Below are positions 1 to 8,491 of a stretch of DNA of 64,000 bases, one piece after another; position 1 is the stretch's first letter, and the number at the start of each line of letters is the position of its first letter. Below the pieces are notes generated by a model. That model made no database searches and was not told where the DNA came from. It saw nothing but the letters and a program-made list of their open reading frames with translations. Source of the DNA: Bdellovibrio sp. qaytius (GTDB lineage: Bacteria; Bdellovibrionota; Bdellovibrionia; Bdellovibrionales; Bdellovibrionaceae); NCBI GenBank assembly GCA_004011035.1, contig CP025734.1:248001-312000 (forward strand), written 5' to 3'. Both the position numbers and the translations under genes were made by a program.

Positions 1-776
1 ATCACTCCGTAAACTTGGGCGCTGACTTTGAAGCCCTCCATAAACATGGCAGGTGATCCGGCAATATATACGAATAGCCCCGCAAATGAAAATGATCCTG
101 CAAATACGTAAGTTGAAAACTGGCGCACTTTTAAAATATCTTTAAAGCCGCTGATGATTGATTTTATATTTAAAGATCTGGTGGCGTAATCGGGAACAAA
201 TTTTTCAGGCAGTACAAAATAAGATAAAGCTAAATTTAAAACTCCTAAGCCAATCAGTACAGCGAAAATCACGCGCCAGCCAAATTCAGCGACAACAAAG
301 CCACCAATAGTTGGAGCTAATAGGGGTGAAACGCTTAAAACTAACATCAACATTGAAAAAACTTTGGCGCTGTCTTCAACCGGAAAGAAGTCGCGCACCA
401 TTGAGATTGCACCCACTGAAGCTACGCAGCCACCGATGGCTTGTAAAAAACGTAAGACTAAAAACGGCTCAATAGAATGTGTGTTCATGATGCCGATCGT
501 GGCTAAGATATAAATAAGTAAACCTGCGTATAAAGGTTTTTTGCGCCCGAAATAATCTAACAACGGCCCATAAATAATTTGGCCTAGGGCAAAACCAATA
601 AAGTAAGTTGAAATTGAAAATGAAACTTTTGCTGTTGTTGTATTTAAATCACCAGCGATTTGAGTAAATGCCGGTAAGTACATATCAATAGAAAATGGAG
701 TCAAAGCCTCTAATGAGCCTAAAATTAGAATCAGAAGAGCGTATTGTTTTTTAGAATTGAGTGAAAGAGTATTCAT
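1..776 (-). CDS. Bcr/CflA-family MFS drug efflux transporter (3' end cut by window)
   Basis: This is an inner-membrane proton-driven efflux pump of the Bcr/CflA (DHA1) branch of the major facilitator superfamily; the exported drug cannot be predicted. About 258 residues are visible. They include the family hallmark SIDMYLPAF in the first helix, the loop motif D-YFGRKKPL after helix 2 (MFS motif A), RFLQAIGG (motif B) and a motif C-like PLLAPTIGG in helix 5. The start ATG is at 776-774. The C-terminal half lies outside the window. The next gene in the same direction ends 10 bases upstream of this start, so co-transcription is possible. Family assignment is firm; substrate unknown. Confidence 0.9.
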   Translation of the reverse strand, partial: MNTLSLNSKKQYALLILILGSLEALTPFSIDMYLPAFTQIAGDLNTTTAKVSFSISTYFIGFALGQIIYGPLLDYFGRKKPLYAGLLIYILATIGIMNTHSIEPFLVLRFLQAIGGCVASVGAISMVRDFFPVEDSAKVFSMLMLVLSVSPLLAPTIGGFVVAEFGWRVIFAVLIGLGVLNLALSYFVLPEKFVPDYATRSLNIKSIISGFKDILKVRQFSTYVFAGSFSFAGLFVYIAGSPAMFMEGFKVSAQVYGV

Positions 777-785
777 TCATGCAGA

Positions 786-1244
786 TTACTGCTCAGCACT
801 TGAAAAAGCAAACCAACGTCTAACAACGTCTTCACCTAATACGTCGTAGTTGTAATCTAAAAACTTTTCTAAGTTGACTGAAAAACTTTCAGCTACATCG
901 ACCACGCCTTTTTCGAGTGTAGGAACGATATCTGGCTGATGATGTAAGTACTCGTTAAAGTATTTATGGCAAAAATTCATGTAATCTTCGGTATACAATA
1001 GAAACACATGCCACATTTGATCGATATAGCGCATTTCATCGTCCATAATAAACACAAAATTAAGTTTATCAGTGGGATTAGCTTTGCGATCATGCTGATG
1101 TTTTTTTGAAGCCCAGAAAAAACGTAAAAGATCTTTAAATAAAATTTCAGCGTGATCAGCTTGATCAGGATGATCTTTTTTAAATCGAGCGATAACTGCT
1201 GGATGATCGTAATTTAAAATATCTTGTAAGTCGTAGGTCTGCAT
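786..1244 (-). CDS. GRDP-like (DUF1399-type) small protein
   Basis: A 152-residue soluble protein. The central stretch, with D-E-x(5)-D-QMWH-VFLLYTEDY followed by FCHKYF and YLHHQPD, resembles the conserved core of glycine-rich-domain-protein-like (DUF1399) proteins, which have a D-x-x-WH ... Y-x-x-FC ... HH-x-P pattern. The biochemical function of that family is not established. An in-frame reading extends upstream to a TTG at 1370, but I start at the ATG at 1244 because GGAG lies five bases before it; upstream of that lies a small ORF in another frame. It probably shares a transcript with the MFS pump downstream. Confidence 0.7.
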   Translation of the reverse strand: MQTYDLQDILNYDHPAVIARFKKDHPDQADHAEILFKDLLRFFWASKKHQHDRKANPTDKLNFVFIMDDEMRYIDQMWHVFLLYTEDYMNFCHKYFNEYLHHQPDIVPTLEKGVVDVAESFSVNLEKFLDYNYDVLGEDVVRRWFAFSSAEQ

Positions 1245-1255
1245 AAAAGCTCCGA

Positions 1256-1345
1256 TTAGTGGTTTGTAACTAAACAACACTTCGCGCGACATTTGCCAGC
1301 GGCTTTTTTCGCATTTAGAATTTGAGAGATTAATTTTTGTTTCAT
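1256..1345 (-). CDS. possible 29-residue upstream peptide
   Basis: A short reading frame starts at ATG 1345 with AGGGG about six bases upstream. It encodes a basic 29-residue peptide with a CRAKCC cluster and ends 11 bases before the start of the GRDP-like gene. The ribosome-binding site and position suggest a leader peptide or a translation-coupled small protein. I recognise no family, and a chance frame remains possible. Confidence 0.3.
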   Translation of the reverse strand: MKQKLISQILNAKKAAGKCRAKCCLVTNH

Positions 1346-1432
1346 TTGGGCCCCTTTCATTTAAAACCAATATAGCACCATGTTTTACAGAGAAAAAATG
1401 AATTAAACAAAACTATACTTTTCGGAGGTTTA

Positions 1433-2065
1433 GTGTCGAAAAATTGGGAATCAGTTTTTGAGAGCAAAATTGCAACAATTGCATCTAGTGAAGACCCCGC
1501 TCACGATTTAAATCATTTTAAACGGGTTGTAACTATGGCTAAAAAATTATGCGCCCAAGAAAAAGCCATTTCTGAAGTGGTTATTCCTGCAGCGTGGTTG
1601 CATGACTTCGTGATTGTACCCAAAAATTCGCCGCTGCGCAGTCAGGCTTCGCGTATGTCTGCCGTCGCTGCCCTAGAATTTTTAAAAGAAATTAATTATC
1701 CCGAACAGTTTCACGAAGCCATTGCCCATGCGATCGAAGGGCATAGCTTTAGTGCTAATATTGAAATTAAAACTCTTGAAGCACAAATTGTTCAAGATGC
1801 AGATCGTTTAGATGGATTAGGTGCCATTGGTATTGCACGTTGTTTTGCAACTGCGGGTTTAATGAAAAGATCTTTTTATAATTCTGATGATCCGTTTTGT
1901 GAAAATAGAAATCCTGATGATCAAAATTATACGATTGATCATTTTTATCAAAAATTATTTAAAACCGCCGAAACTTTAAAAACTCAATCAGGTAAAGCCG
2001 AAGCCAAAGCGCGAATTCATTTTATGCAGCAGTACTTATCGGCCTTAGGTTCAGAAATTCTTTAG
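1433..2065 (+). CDS. HD-domain phosphohydrolase (YedJ-like)
   Basis: A 210-residue cytoplasmic metal-dependent phosphohydrolase of the HD superfamily, YedJ-like branch. The metal ligands are visible in order: H in DPAHDLNHFKRVV near residue 24, the HD pair in AAWLHDFV near residue 57, a further His in AIEGHSF, and the late Asp in QDADRLDGLGAIG. The gene starts with GTG at 1433, supported by GGAGG five bases upstream. It diverges from the GRDP-like gene. The in vivo substrate, probably a nucleotide or phosphorylated metabolite, cannot be read from sequence. Confidence 0.85.
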   Translation: MSKNWESVFESKIATIASSEDPAHDLNHFKRVVTMAKKLCAQEKAISEVVIPAAWLHDFVIVPKNSPLRSQASRMSAVAALEFLKEINYPEQFHEAIAHAIEGHSFSANIEIKTLEAQIVQDADRLDGLGAIGIARCFATAGLMKRSFYNSDDPFCENRNPDDQNYTIDHFYQKLFKTAETLKTQSGKAEAKARIHFMQQYLSALGSEIL

Positions 2066-2113
2066 CCAGCTTTTTGCAAATCCATTCAGATACTAAATTT
2101 TGAAAGGATTATT

Positions 2114-2875
2114 ATGAAAATCGGGGTAAATTGGAAAAGTCTATTGGGCATTCTGGTGTTTGTTGCGTCTCATCACGCCGTTGCAGATCGCAAGGTTGTA
2201 ACTGACAGAAAACCGTTGGGAAAACATGGCTGGGTGTATTCATGGAATATTTATTCAGACGCGGGAGTTCCGAAAGCTATTGGTATTTCAGTGAATGGGG
2301 CTGCATTCAAAGAATTGCCTGAAGATGATATGGAAACGATTGTTCTGCAACCGAAGGCACAATATGCAATAGCACCCTATAAACATTTTACATTAGATTG
2401 GAATCCGCATGGTCATGAGCCAGATGGAATCTATACAAAGCCTCATTTTGATTATCATTTTTTCTTTATTACTTCGGCCGAACGTGAAGCCATCACTTGC
2501 CAAGACGCAGACGCTTTAATCTGTACAAAAGCAGTTCCGTCTTCATATATTCCAGCTGATTATGCGCCGACACCTGCAGGAGTGCCAAAGATGGGCTGGC
2601 ATTTTGTAGATTTAAAAGCACCAGAGTTTAACGGTCAGCCATTTAGTGCGACGTTTATTTATGGTTTTTATAACGGCGTAACAAATTTTCTAGAGCCTAT
2701 GATTACTTTAGAATATTTAAAAACTAAACCGCATGCGGAGTATCCAGTAAGGCTTTCGCAAAATATTTCGCACTCAGGCTTTTATCCACAAAAATATATG
2801 GTCATCTACAATCATGTTGAGGATACTTACAGTGTGGTGTTAGCTGATTTGTTAAATCGCACATCGAGCCTATAG
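2114..2875 (+). CDS. secreted DUF5602/TTHB210-like protein
   Basis: A 253-residue exported protein with a cleavable signal peptide (hydrophobic LLGILVFVASHHAVA, cleavage near residue 24). The middle carries WNPHGHEPDGIY followed by PHFDYHFFFI, which looks like the His/Asp-rich core of TTHB210-like (DUF5602) proteins; the family has no settled function but the clustered His and Asp residues suggest metal binding. AAAGGA precedes the ATG at good spacing. It heads a run of same-strand genes up to the first pirin. Confidence 0.65.
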   Translation: MKIGVNWKSLLGILVFVASHHAVADRKVVTDRKPLGKHGWVYSWNIYSDAGVPKAIGISVNGAAFKELPEDDMETIVLQPKAQYAIAPYKHFTLDWNPHGHEPDGIYTKPHFDYHFFFITSAEREAITCQDADALICTKAVPSSYIPADYAPTPAGVPKMGWHFVDLKAPEFNGQPFSATFIYGFYNGVTNFLEPMITLEYLKTKPHAEYPVRLSQNISHSGFYPQKYMVIYNHVEDTYSVVLADLLNRTSSL

Positions 2876-2925
2876 TTCTAAGATATTTCTGTACAAAAAA
2901 TTAAACTAAGATCACGATTAAGCTT

Positions 2926-3270
2926 ATGAAATATTTTATATTTGTAAGCTTAATCGCTCTTAATGTTTTTGCAGCTAAAGCTAAAATGCCAGTGCAGGCC
3001 TCAGAAAAAGCTCAGTACATCTATCGCGAATTTTTAGCTAATCAAGAAGACTCTTTTATTATTCAAGCGACGAAATGTAACCCAAGTAAAAATGAACTCA
3101 ATGTTCAGAAGTTTTACAGCGGTAATACAATTCACATTTACGTTCGCGCGGGTGATTGTAAAACAACAACTTTAAACAGTGTGTGGTCAGAAACGATTCA
3201 TATTCCGAAATCTAAAAATATGACTCAGGTTTATATCACGCTGTTATCAGAAAATGTGATGGTGTTATAA
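2926..3270 (+). CDS. small exported protein, unknown function
   Basis: A 114-residue protein with a short signal peptide (MKYFIFVSLIALNVFAAKA). The mature part contains two Cys residues that could form a disulphide, and beta-rich segments; no family recognised. Its TAA stop overlaps the ATG of the OsmC gene (TAATG), so the two are probably translationally coupled and share a transcript with the OsmC and pirin genes. Confidence 0.7.
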   Translation: MKYFIFVSLIALNVFAAKAKMPVQASEKAQYIYREFLANQEDSFIIQATKCNPSKNELNVQKFYSGNTIHIYVRAGDCKTTTLNSVWSETIHIPKSKNMTQVYITLLSENVMVL

Positions 3271-3656
3271 TGTCGGTCGAATCAACACACTTAACGGGTA
3301 AATTAAAATGCGAAGTTAAAACTCGTGAATTCTTAGTTAATTCAGACGTTAGCGTACAACTTGGCGGTGATAATTCTGCGCCTGATCCACATCAGTATTT
3401 GGAAGTGGCATTAGCTAGTTGCACAGCTATTACAGTTATGATGTATGCAAAAAGAAAAGCGATTCCGTTAGAAGATATTGACGTTAGCGTTCATATTACA
3501 GCCGAAGGCGAAGTGAATGCTATTTCGCGCAATGTAAAACTTATCGGCAATTTAACACCTGAGCAAAAAGATAGTCTTATGGTAATTGCCGACAAATGCC
3601 CAATTCATAAATTTATTACTCGCGGTGCAAAGATCACGACAGTACAACATGATTGA
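3270..3656 (+). CDS. OsmC/Ohr-family peroxiredoxin-like protein
   Basis: A 128-residue cytoplasmic thiol peroxidase fold protein of the OsmC superfamily, which reduces organic hydroperoxides using two cysteines. Both are present: the first in ALASCTAITVMMYA near residue 51 and the second in ADKCPIHKFI near residue 110. The length matches the short OsmC-like branch. It overlaps its neighbours on both sides (start in the preceding stop, end running into the pirin start), giving a tight oxidative-stress operon with the pirin. Exact subfamily (OsmC, Ohr or YhfA-like) not resolved. Confidence 0.88.
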   Translation: MSVESTHLTGKLKCEVKTREFLVNSDVSVQLGGDNSAPDPHQYLEVALASCTAITVMMYAKRKAIPLEDIDVSVHITAEGEVNAISRNVKLIGNLTPEQKDSLMVIADKCPIHKFITRGAKITTVQHD

Positions 3657-4536
3657 ACAAGATATTTTAATTAGCGGTAAGAAAAAAGATTTAGGCGGCT
3701 TTACCGTAAGTCGAACTTTACCAAATGTAAAACGCCGCCATGTAGGGCCTTTTGTTTTTTTAGATCATATGGGCCCACTGCAAGTTGATCATGAACATTT
3801 AATGAGTGTGCGTCCGCATCCACATATTGGTTTATCGACAGTGACCTATTTATTTTCAGGGCGCGGATTACACCGCGATAGTTTAGGTTCCAAACAAATT
3901 ATTTCGCCGGGTGATTTAAACTGGATGACAGCCGGCCGAGGCATTGTTCATTCAGAGCGAACGCCCACTGAAGATATTTCAGCTCATCCTAAAAAAACCA
4001 TGCACGGAATTCAAATTTGGGTGGCGCTACCTGTAGAACAAGAAGAGTGCGCACCAAATTTCACGCATTATCCGCAAGATATTTTACCTAAATTTAATTT
4101 AAGTGAAGAATTATCTGGAAAACTATTGATAGGTAGCCATCAAAATATAACTTCGCCAGTAAAAACTTATTCACAAACATTTTTTGCTGATATCACTGTG
4201 GATAAATCTGTGAATAATGTGGTTTCAATTTCTGAAGAAGAGATTGGTGTGTTTTTATTAGAAGGTGAAGCTACGATTAACGATCAAGTGTTAACGACTG
4301 ATGATTTAATGTTGGTTGCTAAACCAAGTGAAATAAAAATTGAAGCCAGTAAAGGCACACGCTTAATTTTTATTGGTGGCACAGAGTTTAAAGAGCCAAG
4401 ATATATTTGGTGGAATTTTGTTTCTTCTCGTCGTGAAAGAATTCGTGAAGCCGCTGAACAGTGGAAAAACCAACTCTTCGGCACAGTGGCCGAAGAGAAT
4501 GATTTTATTCCGTTACCGAATGATCCAATGCCTTAG
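3649..4536 (+). CDS. pirin-family protein
   Basis: A 295-residue bicupin of the pirin family, iron-binding proteins some of which act as quercetinases or redox-linked regulators. Pirin signatures are clear: RRHVGPFVFLDHMGP, then the metal-ligand segment RPHPHIGLSTVTYLF and the HSERTP segment. I start at ATG 3649 because the protein then begins at the family's usual N-terminus; this overlaps the OsmC stop by eight bases. It ends six bases from the convergent second pirin, so two different pirins sit tail to tail. Confidence 0.93.
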   Translation: MIEQDILISGKKKDLGGFTVSRTLPNVKRRHVGPFVFLDHMGPLQVDHEHLMSVRPHPHIGLSTVTYLFSGRGLHRDSLGSKQIISPGDLNWMTAGRGIVHSERTPTEDISAHPKKTMHGIQIWVALPVEQEECAPNFTHYPQDILPKFNLSEELSGKLLIGSHQNITSPVKTYSQTFFADITVDKSVNNVVSISEEEIGVFLLEGEATINDQVLTTDDLMLVAKPSEIKIEASKGTRLIFIGGTEFKEPRYIWWNFVSSRRERIREAAEQWKNQLFGTVAEENDFIPLPNDPMP

Positions 4537-4542
4537 TTTGAA

Positions 4543-5397
4543 CTAAAGACGGCCCATTTTGCCGCTTTCGAAATCATCGAAAGCTTGGCGAATTTCCATT
4601 TGGCTATTCATCACGAAAGGGCCGTAACCCACGATCGGTTCATTTAAAGGGGCTCCGCCTAAGAATAACATTTTCGTGTCTTCTAAGGCTTCGATTTCAA
4701 AGGTTTGACCAGCGGTTTCCATTAGCGCGAGTTCAGCAGCACCTACGGTCTTATCTTCGTTTAATTTTATACTTCCACTTAAAACAAAAACTGAAGCCGT
4801 GTGACCTTCAGGCACTGAAAAAATATTTTTACTGCCTTTTGCAAGTCGCATGTCCCATAGATTCATTTCTGAATGGGTGATTGCAGGTCCTTTGGTTGCA
4901 AGATAACTTCCGGCAATCACACGCAGTTTACCACCTTGAAGTAAAACTTCTGGAATATCACTATTACGAATGCCTTGATAGCGGGGTTTATTCATTTTAT
5001 CTTTTTTCGGTAAGTTCACCCAAAGTTGAACCATTTCAAAAAGCCCACCATTTTTGGCAAAATCAGCTCCGTGTTTTTCTTCGTGAACTAATCCTGAAGC
5101 CGCCGTCATCCATTGCACATCACCAGCTTTAATTAAGCCGCCACCACCTGATGAATCACGATGTTCGACTTCGCCTGAATACACGATCGTTACAGTTTCA
5201 AATCCACGATGCGGATGTTCGCCCACACCACGACGATGTTCAGAAGGAGTAAACTCAACAGGGCCCGCATAATCCATTAGTAAAAACGGCGACATGTGCG
5301 GCGCTAAATCTTGATAAGTAAAAATTGTTCTAACCGGAAAACCATCTCCAACCCAGTGCGGAGTATCGCTTCGTTGTATGTGTAAGATTTTTTTCAT
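4543..5397 (-). CDS. pirin-family protein (second paralogue)
   Basis: A 284-residue pirin, distinct from its convergent neighbour. The cupin metal site is intact: GEHPHRGFETVTIVY (two His) and LVHEEKH (His/Glu), with the family segment PFLLMDYAGP before it. AAAGGAG precedes the ATG at 5397. A sigma-54-type promoter (5445-5429) lies just upstream, with a predicted transcription start about 21 bases before the ATG. The likely role is redox- or iron-linked enzyme or regulator; the substrate is unknown. Confidence 0.93.
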   Translation of the reverse strand: MKKILHIQRSDTPHWVGDGFPVRTIFTYQDLAPHMSPFLLMDYAGPVEFTPSEHRRGVGEHPHRGFETVTIVYSGEVEHRDSSGGGGLIKAGDVQWMTAASGLVHEEKHGADFAKNGGLFEMVQLWVNLPKKDKMNKPRYQGIRNSDIPEVLLQGGKLRVIAGSYLATKGPAITHSEMNLWDMRLAKGSKNIFSVPEGHTASVFVLSGSIKLNEDKTVGAAELALMETAGQTFEIEALEDTKMLFLGGAPLNEPIVGYGPFVMNSQMEIRQAFDDFESGKMGRL

Positions 5398-5428
5398 ATG
5401 TACTCCTTTGTCTATAAATATATACTAC

Positions 5429-5445
5429 TGCAATCAATCTGCCTT
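5429..5445 (-). promoter_or_regulatory. sigma-54 promoter for pirin
   Basis: On the minus strand AAGGCAGATTGATTGCA has the invariant GG (-24) and GC (-12) twelve bases apart, with TTGCA at -12. Predicted start of transcription is near 5418, giving a 21-base leader that contains the ribosome-binding site. Confidence 0.65.
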
Positions 5446-5491
5446 GAATAGATGGTACAATCTAAATTCATTGTTCATTCTAATGAATAAT

Positions 5492-5530
5492 ACAAAAAGA
5501 AAGGATAGATTTTTAACATCTATCCTTTCT
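5492..5530 (-). terminator. rho-independent terminator of the OmpA-domain gene
   Basis: A perfect 13-bp hairpin (arms 5498-5510 and 5518-5530, 7-base loop) is followed on the minus strand by TTTTTGTA. It sits 29 bases after the stop of the OmpA-domain gene. Confidence 0.85.
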
Positions 5531-5558
5531 AAAACTTTGGCCGCCTGTCGTTTGAAAA

Positions 5559-6656
5559 CTATCTGCGGATAACTTCGATATCGATACGGCGATTTTGGCT
5601 TCGACCTTCTTCGCTGGCATTATCTGCTACCGGTTGTGCTGAACCCATGCCGGCCACCTCAATACGGTCAGTGGCAATCCCTTGACCTACGAGTGACTGA
5701 CGAAGGACATCAGCGCGATCCATAGAAAGTTTTTGGTTCGCACTTTCAACTCCAGTATTGTCAGTGTGACCGACAATACGAATTCGTGCTGTTGGATATT
5801 GATTTAAAAGTGCAGCAAGTGCAGTACTTGTGGCTATTGCATTTGTGCTGAGGTCAACAGAGCCTGTTGAAAAATTTAATTCGCGCAGTGAAAACGGATG
5901 CGTGGCAATAGCTGCGGGGTTCGCTAAAAATTGCGCGAGCTCACCGATAACTGATTGATCACTGGCTGCAACAGATGGAGAACTCGGAACGGATTCTGAA
6001 TTAACTTGGGGACTTGATAAGACGGGAGCTGAATTTCTGCCCTGACTCCACCAAATGATTCCTAAAGCTGCGGCTAATAAAATCCATGGCCATACTTTTT
6101 TTGAAACAGTTGGTTGTAGGCCAGATAATGGAACCGAATGGGCCGCTGCAAATTGCGGAGCCGATAGATCTGGCATAAAGCCAGTGCCTTGACCGAGCAT
6201 ATTTGCAAAAGCAGCGGGAGCTAGTGTTCCGCCTTTCATTTTTGATCCGATAAAAGTAAAAACTGCAGCAGAAGCTGCGCCTAATAATTTTGAACCTTGT
6301 GAAGAATTAACGCCAGCTGCGGTAGAGATTTTTCCAAGAAGTGAATCAGTTTGACCACCCAACACACGGTTTAATAAATCTTGGCCTTTGTTAATCTGTG
6401 AAGTGATATTTGAGCTATCGCTAGTTACACTTGCGGGTTGATCAAAGCCACTGTCGTGAATAGCGCTGGCGACTGTTTGAATGCCATCAGGGCTGCTAAT
6501 TTTTTTCTGCAGCTCGGTAAAGACGGCTGGAATGGCTGTAAGCATAGTTGATTTTGTTTTTTCAACAGGTATTCCTAAAGCTTCGCTAATTTTATTGAAG
6601 AATCCTGTGGGTAAAACATTGGTAAACGAGTTTAAAGTATCGGCTGTAAGTTCCAT
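5559..6656 (-). CDS. DUF937 (YidB-like) and OmpA-domain membrane protein
   Basis: A 365-residue protein with an unusual domain order. Residues 1-150 are a helical YidB-like DUF937 region with an N-terminal amphipathic start. A single membrane segment lies near 190-206 (WPWILLAAALGIIWW), then a Ser/Pro linker, then an OmpA C-terminal peptidoglycan-binding domain (about 255-365) with the hallmark GHTDNTGVESANQKLSMDRA and RSQNRRIDIEV. The likely role is tying the inner membrane or periplasm to peptidoglycan. I start at ATG 6656 (AAAGGAG upstream) rather than 6689. It has a strong sigma-54 site upstream and a terminator behind, so it is probably monocistronic. Confidence 0.88.
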   Translation of the reverse strand: MELTADTLNSFTNVLPTGFFNKISEALGIPVEKTKSTMLTAIPAVFTELQKKISSPDGIQTVASAIHDSGFDQPASVTSDSSNITSQINKGQDLLNRVLGGQTDSLLGKISTAAGVNSSQGSKLLGAASAAVFTFIGSKMKGGTLAPAAFANMLGQGTGFMPDLSAPQFAAAHSVPLSGLQPTVSKKVWPWILLAAALGIIWWSQGRNSAPVLSSPQVNSESVPSSPSVAASDQSVIGELAQFLANPAAIATHPFSLRELNFSTGSVDLSTNAIATSTALAALLNQYPTARIRIVGHTDNTGVESANQKLSMDRADVLRQSLVGQGIATDRIEVAGMGSAQPVADNASEEGRSQNRRIDIEVIRR

Positions 6657-6734
6657 AAAATACTCCTTTATGTTGAGGTAAAATGACATCCTTGTGCACT
6701 CGGTGTATATTTAAGCAAGGCGGGTGCCCGCCAC

Positions 6735-6751
6735 GGCAAAGTGAGTGCCGC
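6735..6751 (-). promoter_or_regulatory. sigma-54 promoter for OmpA-domain gene
   Basis: GCGGCACTCACTTTGCC on the minus strand matches GGCAC-N5-TTGC with correct spacing; start predicted near 6724. The core GGCA...TGCC is itself an inverted repeat, so the plus strand reads GGCAAAGTGAGTGCC and could also direct transcription toward the carbonic anhydrase gene. Confidence 0.7.
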
Positions 6752-6803
6752 GTGAGTGAAAAATACCTTTGGATTGTGGGGCAAACTGGGGTATTAATTG
6801 CGT

Positions 6804-7457
6804 ATGGGAAAAATCGAAATTCTCAGATTAATGGCCGGCTTTAAAAAATTCCGCGAAAAATATTTCGCCGGTGAGCATCCTCTTTACGGAAGACTCAATA
6901 ATGTAACTGGCCCTGGCCAGGCACCAAAAACATTAATCATTGGTTGCAGCGATTCACGTGTTGACCCCGCTATTATCACTTCAGCTTCACCTGGTGAGTT
7001 ATTTATCGTGCGTAATGTGGCAAATTTAGTTCCACCTTATGAAAAAGGCGGAAGATTTCACGGTGTGAGTTCTGCGATTGAATTTGCTGTTGTAAATTTA
7101 AAAGTTGAAAATGTTATTGTTCTTGGTCACCGTCAATGTGGTGGAATTCGCGCTTTAATGTTGAATGATGTTAAAGGGCCAAGTGAAAGTTTTGTGAATC
7201 GTTGGGTGAGTATTGCTCAAGATGCTAAAGAGCGTGTACTTGCGGCTCATGCTGGTGAAGATGAAGAAAGTCTTTGTCGTCACGGCGAACTCGAAGCGAT
7301 CGTGACATCTTTAAATAATTTAAAAACATTTCCTTTTGTTAAAGCAGCGATTGAAGAGCGTGGTTTAGCTTTAATGGGAATTTACTTCGATCTAGAGCTA
7401 GGTCATTTACTAGAATTCGACGACGAAGCTCGTAACTTTCGCAGCATAGAATTTTAA
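6804..7457 (+). CDS. beta-class carbonic anhydrase
   Basis: A roughly 217-residue zinc enzyme interconverting CO2 and bicarbonate. The beta-class active site is complete: Cys and the Asp/Arg dyad in GCSDSRVDP, and the His/Cys pair in VLGHRQCGG. The start is uncertain: ATG 6804, a TTG two codons earlier with better spacing to GGGG, or ATG 6832 (MAGFKKFREKYF) are all possible; the catalytic core is unaffected. It diverges from the OmpA-domain gene and is convergent with the PEBP gene. Confidence 0.93.
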   Translation: MGKIEILRLMAGFKKFREKYFAGEHPLYGRLNNVTGPGQAPKTLIIGCSDSRVDPAIITSASPGELFIVRNVANLVPPYEKGGRFHGVSSAIEFAVVNLKVENVIVLGHRQCGGIRALMLNDVKGPSESFVNRWVSIAQDAKERVLAAHAGEDEESLCRHGELEAIVTSLNNLKTFPFVKAAIEERGLALMGIYFDLELGHLLEFDDEARNFRSIEF

Positions 7458-7471
7458 TTTAAAACATAATA

Positions 7472-7996
7472 CTACGGCGAAGCACGGTGTTCATCACCTT
7501 CTCGTTGAGTGATACGCTGGCGCTCATAGCGACAAGTGAGTTGCGCTGTTTTTAAAATATGATTTTTCATGGTTTCGTGAATCGTTTTTAAATCAGCACG
7601 TGCAGGGCCTAAGTTTTCAATATCTAATGCAAACAATGTAAAAATATAACGATGCGCTAAATCTCCGGCTGGAGGTTTAGGGCCATCGTAACCTGTGCTT
7701 CCGAATGAATTTATACCTTGGTCAATGCGTAATGGATCATGAATTTCTTCTTTTTTTTCTAAGCCTTCATGAAAGGCGGTGATTGAAGGTGAAATATTAT
7801 AAACAACCCAATGCGTAAATGTAGGGTCTTGTGGTGATTTTTTTACGGCGTCGATGTCTTCACACATCAAACTTAAACTTTTACAACCGCTGGGTAAATC
7901 TGACCATTCTAATGCGGGAGATATATTGTCACCATCTGCAGTGAAGCGTTGAGGTATTTTGCCATAATCATCGAATGACGAACTGTACAAGTGCAT
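7472..7996 (-). CDS. PEBP family (YbhB/YbcL, Raf kinase inhibitor-like) protein
   Basis: A 174-residue cytoplasmic protein of the phosphatidylethanolamine-binding family. Family blocks are plain: DGDNISPALEW, a DxD-type segment CEDIDA, FTHWVVYNI, GYDGPKPPAG and HRYIFTLFALD. In bacteria the ligand and role are poorly defined. GAAGGGA precedes the start, and a sigma-54-type promoter lies 34-50 bases upstream, placing the gene with the window's stress genes. Confidence 0.92.
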   Translation of the reverse strand: MHLYSSSFDDYGKIPQRFTADGDNISPALEWSDLPSGCKSLSLMCEDIDAVKKSPQDPTFTHWVVYNISPSITAFHEGLEKKEEIHDPLRIDQGINSFGSTGYDGPKPPAGDLAHRYIFTLFALDIENLGPARADLKTIHETMKNHILKTAQLTCRYERQRITQREGDEHRASP

Positions 7997-8029
7997 ATGA
8001 ATCCCTTCTGTATATTCAACTATGAGTTT

Positions 8030-8046
8030 TGCAAAGCGCGAACCAA
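8030..8046 (-). promoter_or_regulatory. sigma-54 promoter for PEBP gene
   Basis: TTGGTTCGCGCTTTGCA on the minus strand: GG and GC twelve bases apart, TTTGCA at -12. Predicted start near 8019, 23 bases before the ATG. Confidence 0.65.
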
Positions 8047-8127
8047 CAAGACCATGGGGTTAAATTACTTGTCGTTTTATAAAATTACTTAATAAGATGT
8101 TTAGATAACACAAACAAAGGTGCTCAA

Positions 8128-8484
8128 ATGGCAAAAGCTTCAAAATATATCGACGTATGTATTCAACCGGTTCCTAAAAAAAATGTAGCTGAATATCGTA
8201 AGACTACAAAATTAATCGGCCAAATTTTAGTTAAGCACGGCGCTTTATCTAGTCGTGATTACGTGGGCGAAGACAAAAATGCAGTTTCTGTATTTGGTAA
8301 AAGCGTAAAAATGAAAAAGAACGAAGTTGTTATCTACGCAGTTGCAGAATTTAAATCTAAAAAACATCGTGAACAGGTATTTACTAAAATGATGAAAGAT
8401 CCAAAAATGAAAACAATTTCATTTATGATGGATGAAAAGCGTATGTTAATGGGTGGTTTTGAACTTTTAGTCGCGGTTGACTAG
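8128..8484 (+). CDS. DUF1428 (YbaA-like) family protein
   Basis: A 118-residue protein with the pattern of DUF1428: YIDVCIQPVPKKN near the N-terminus, a Tyr-Arg-Lys segment, KHGAL, SKKHREQVF, a KMMKDPKMK segment and the closing MDEKRMLMGGFE. The family is a small alpha-beta barrel of unknown function. AAAGGTG precedes the ATG. The following membrane-protein gene begins eight bases after its stop. Confidence 0.85.
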   Translation: MAKASKYIDVCIQPVPKKNVAEYRKTTKLIGQILVKHGALSSRDYVGEDKNAVSVFGKSVKMKKNEVVIYAVAEFKSKKHREQVFTKMMKDPKMKTISFMMDEKRMLMGGFELLVAVD

Positions 8485-8491
8485 TTTGACC

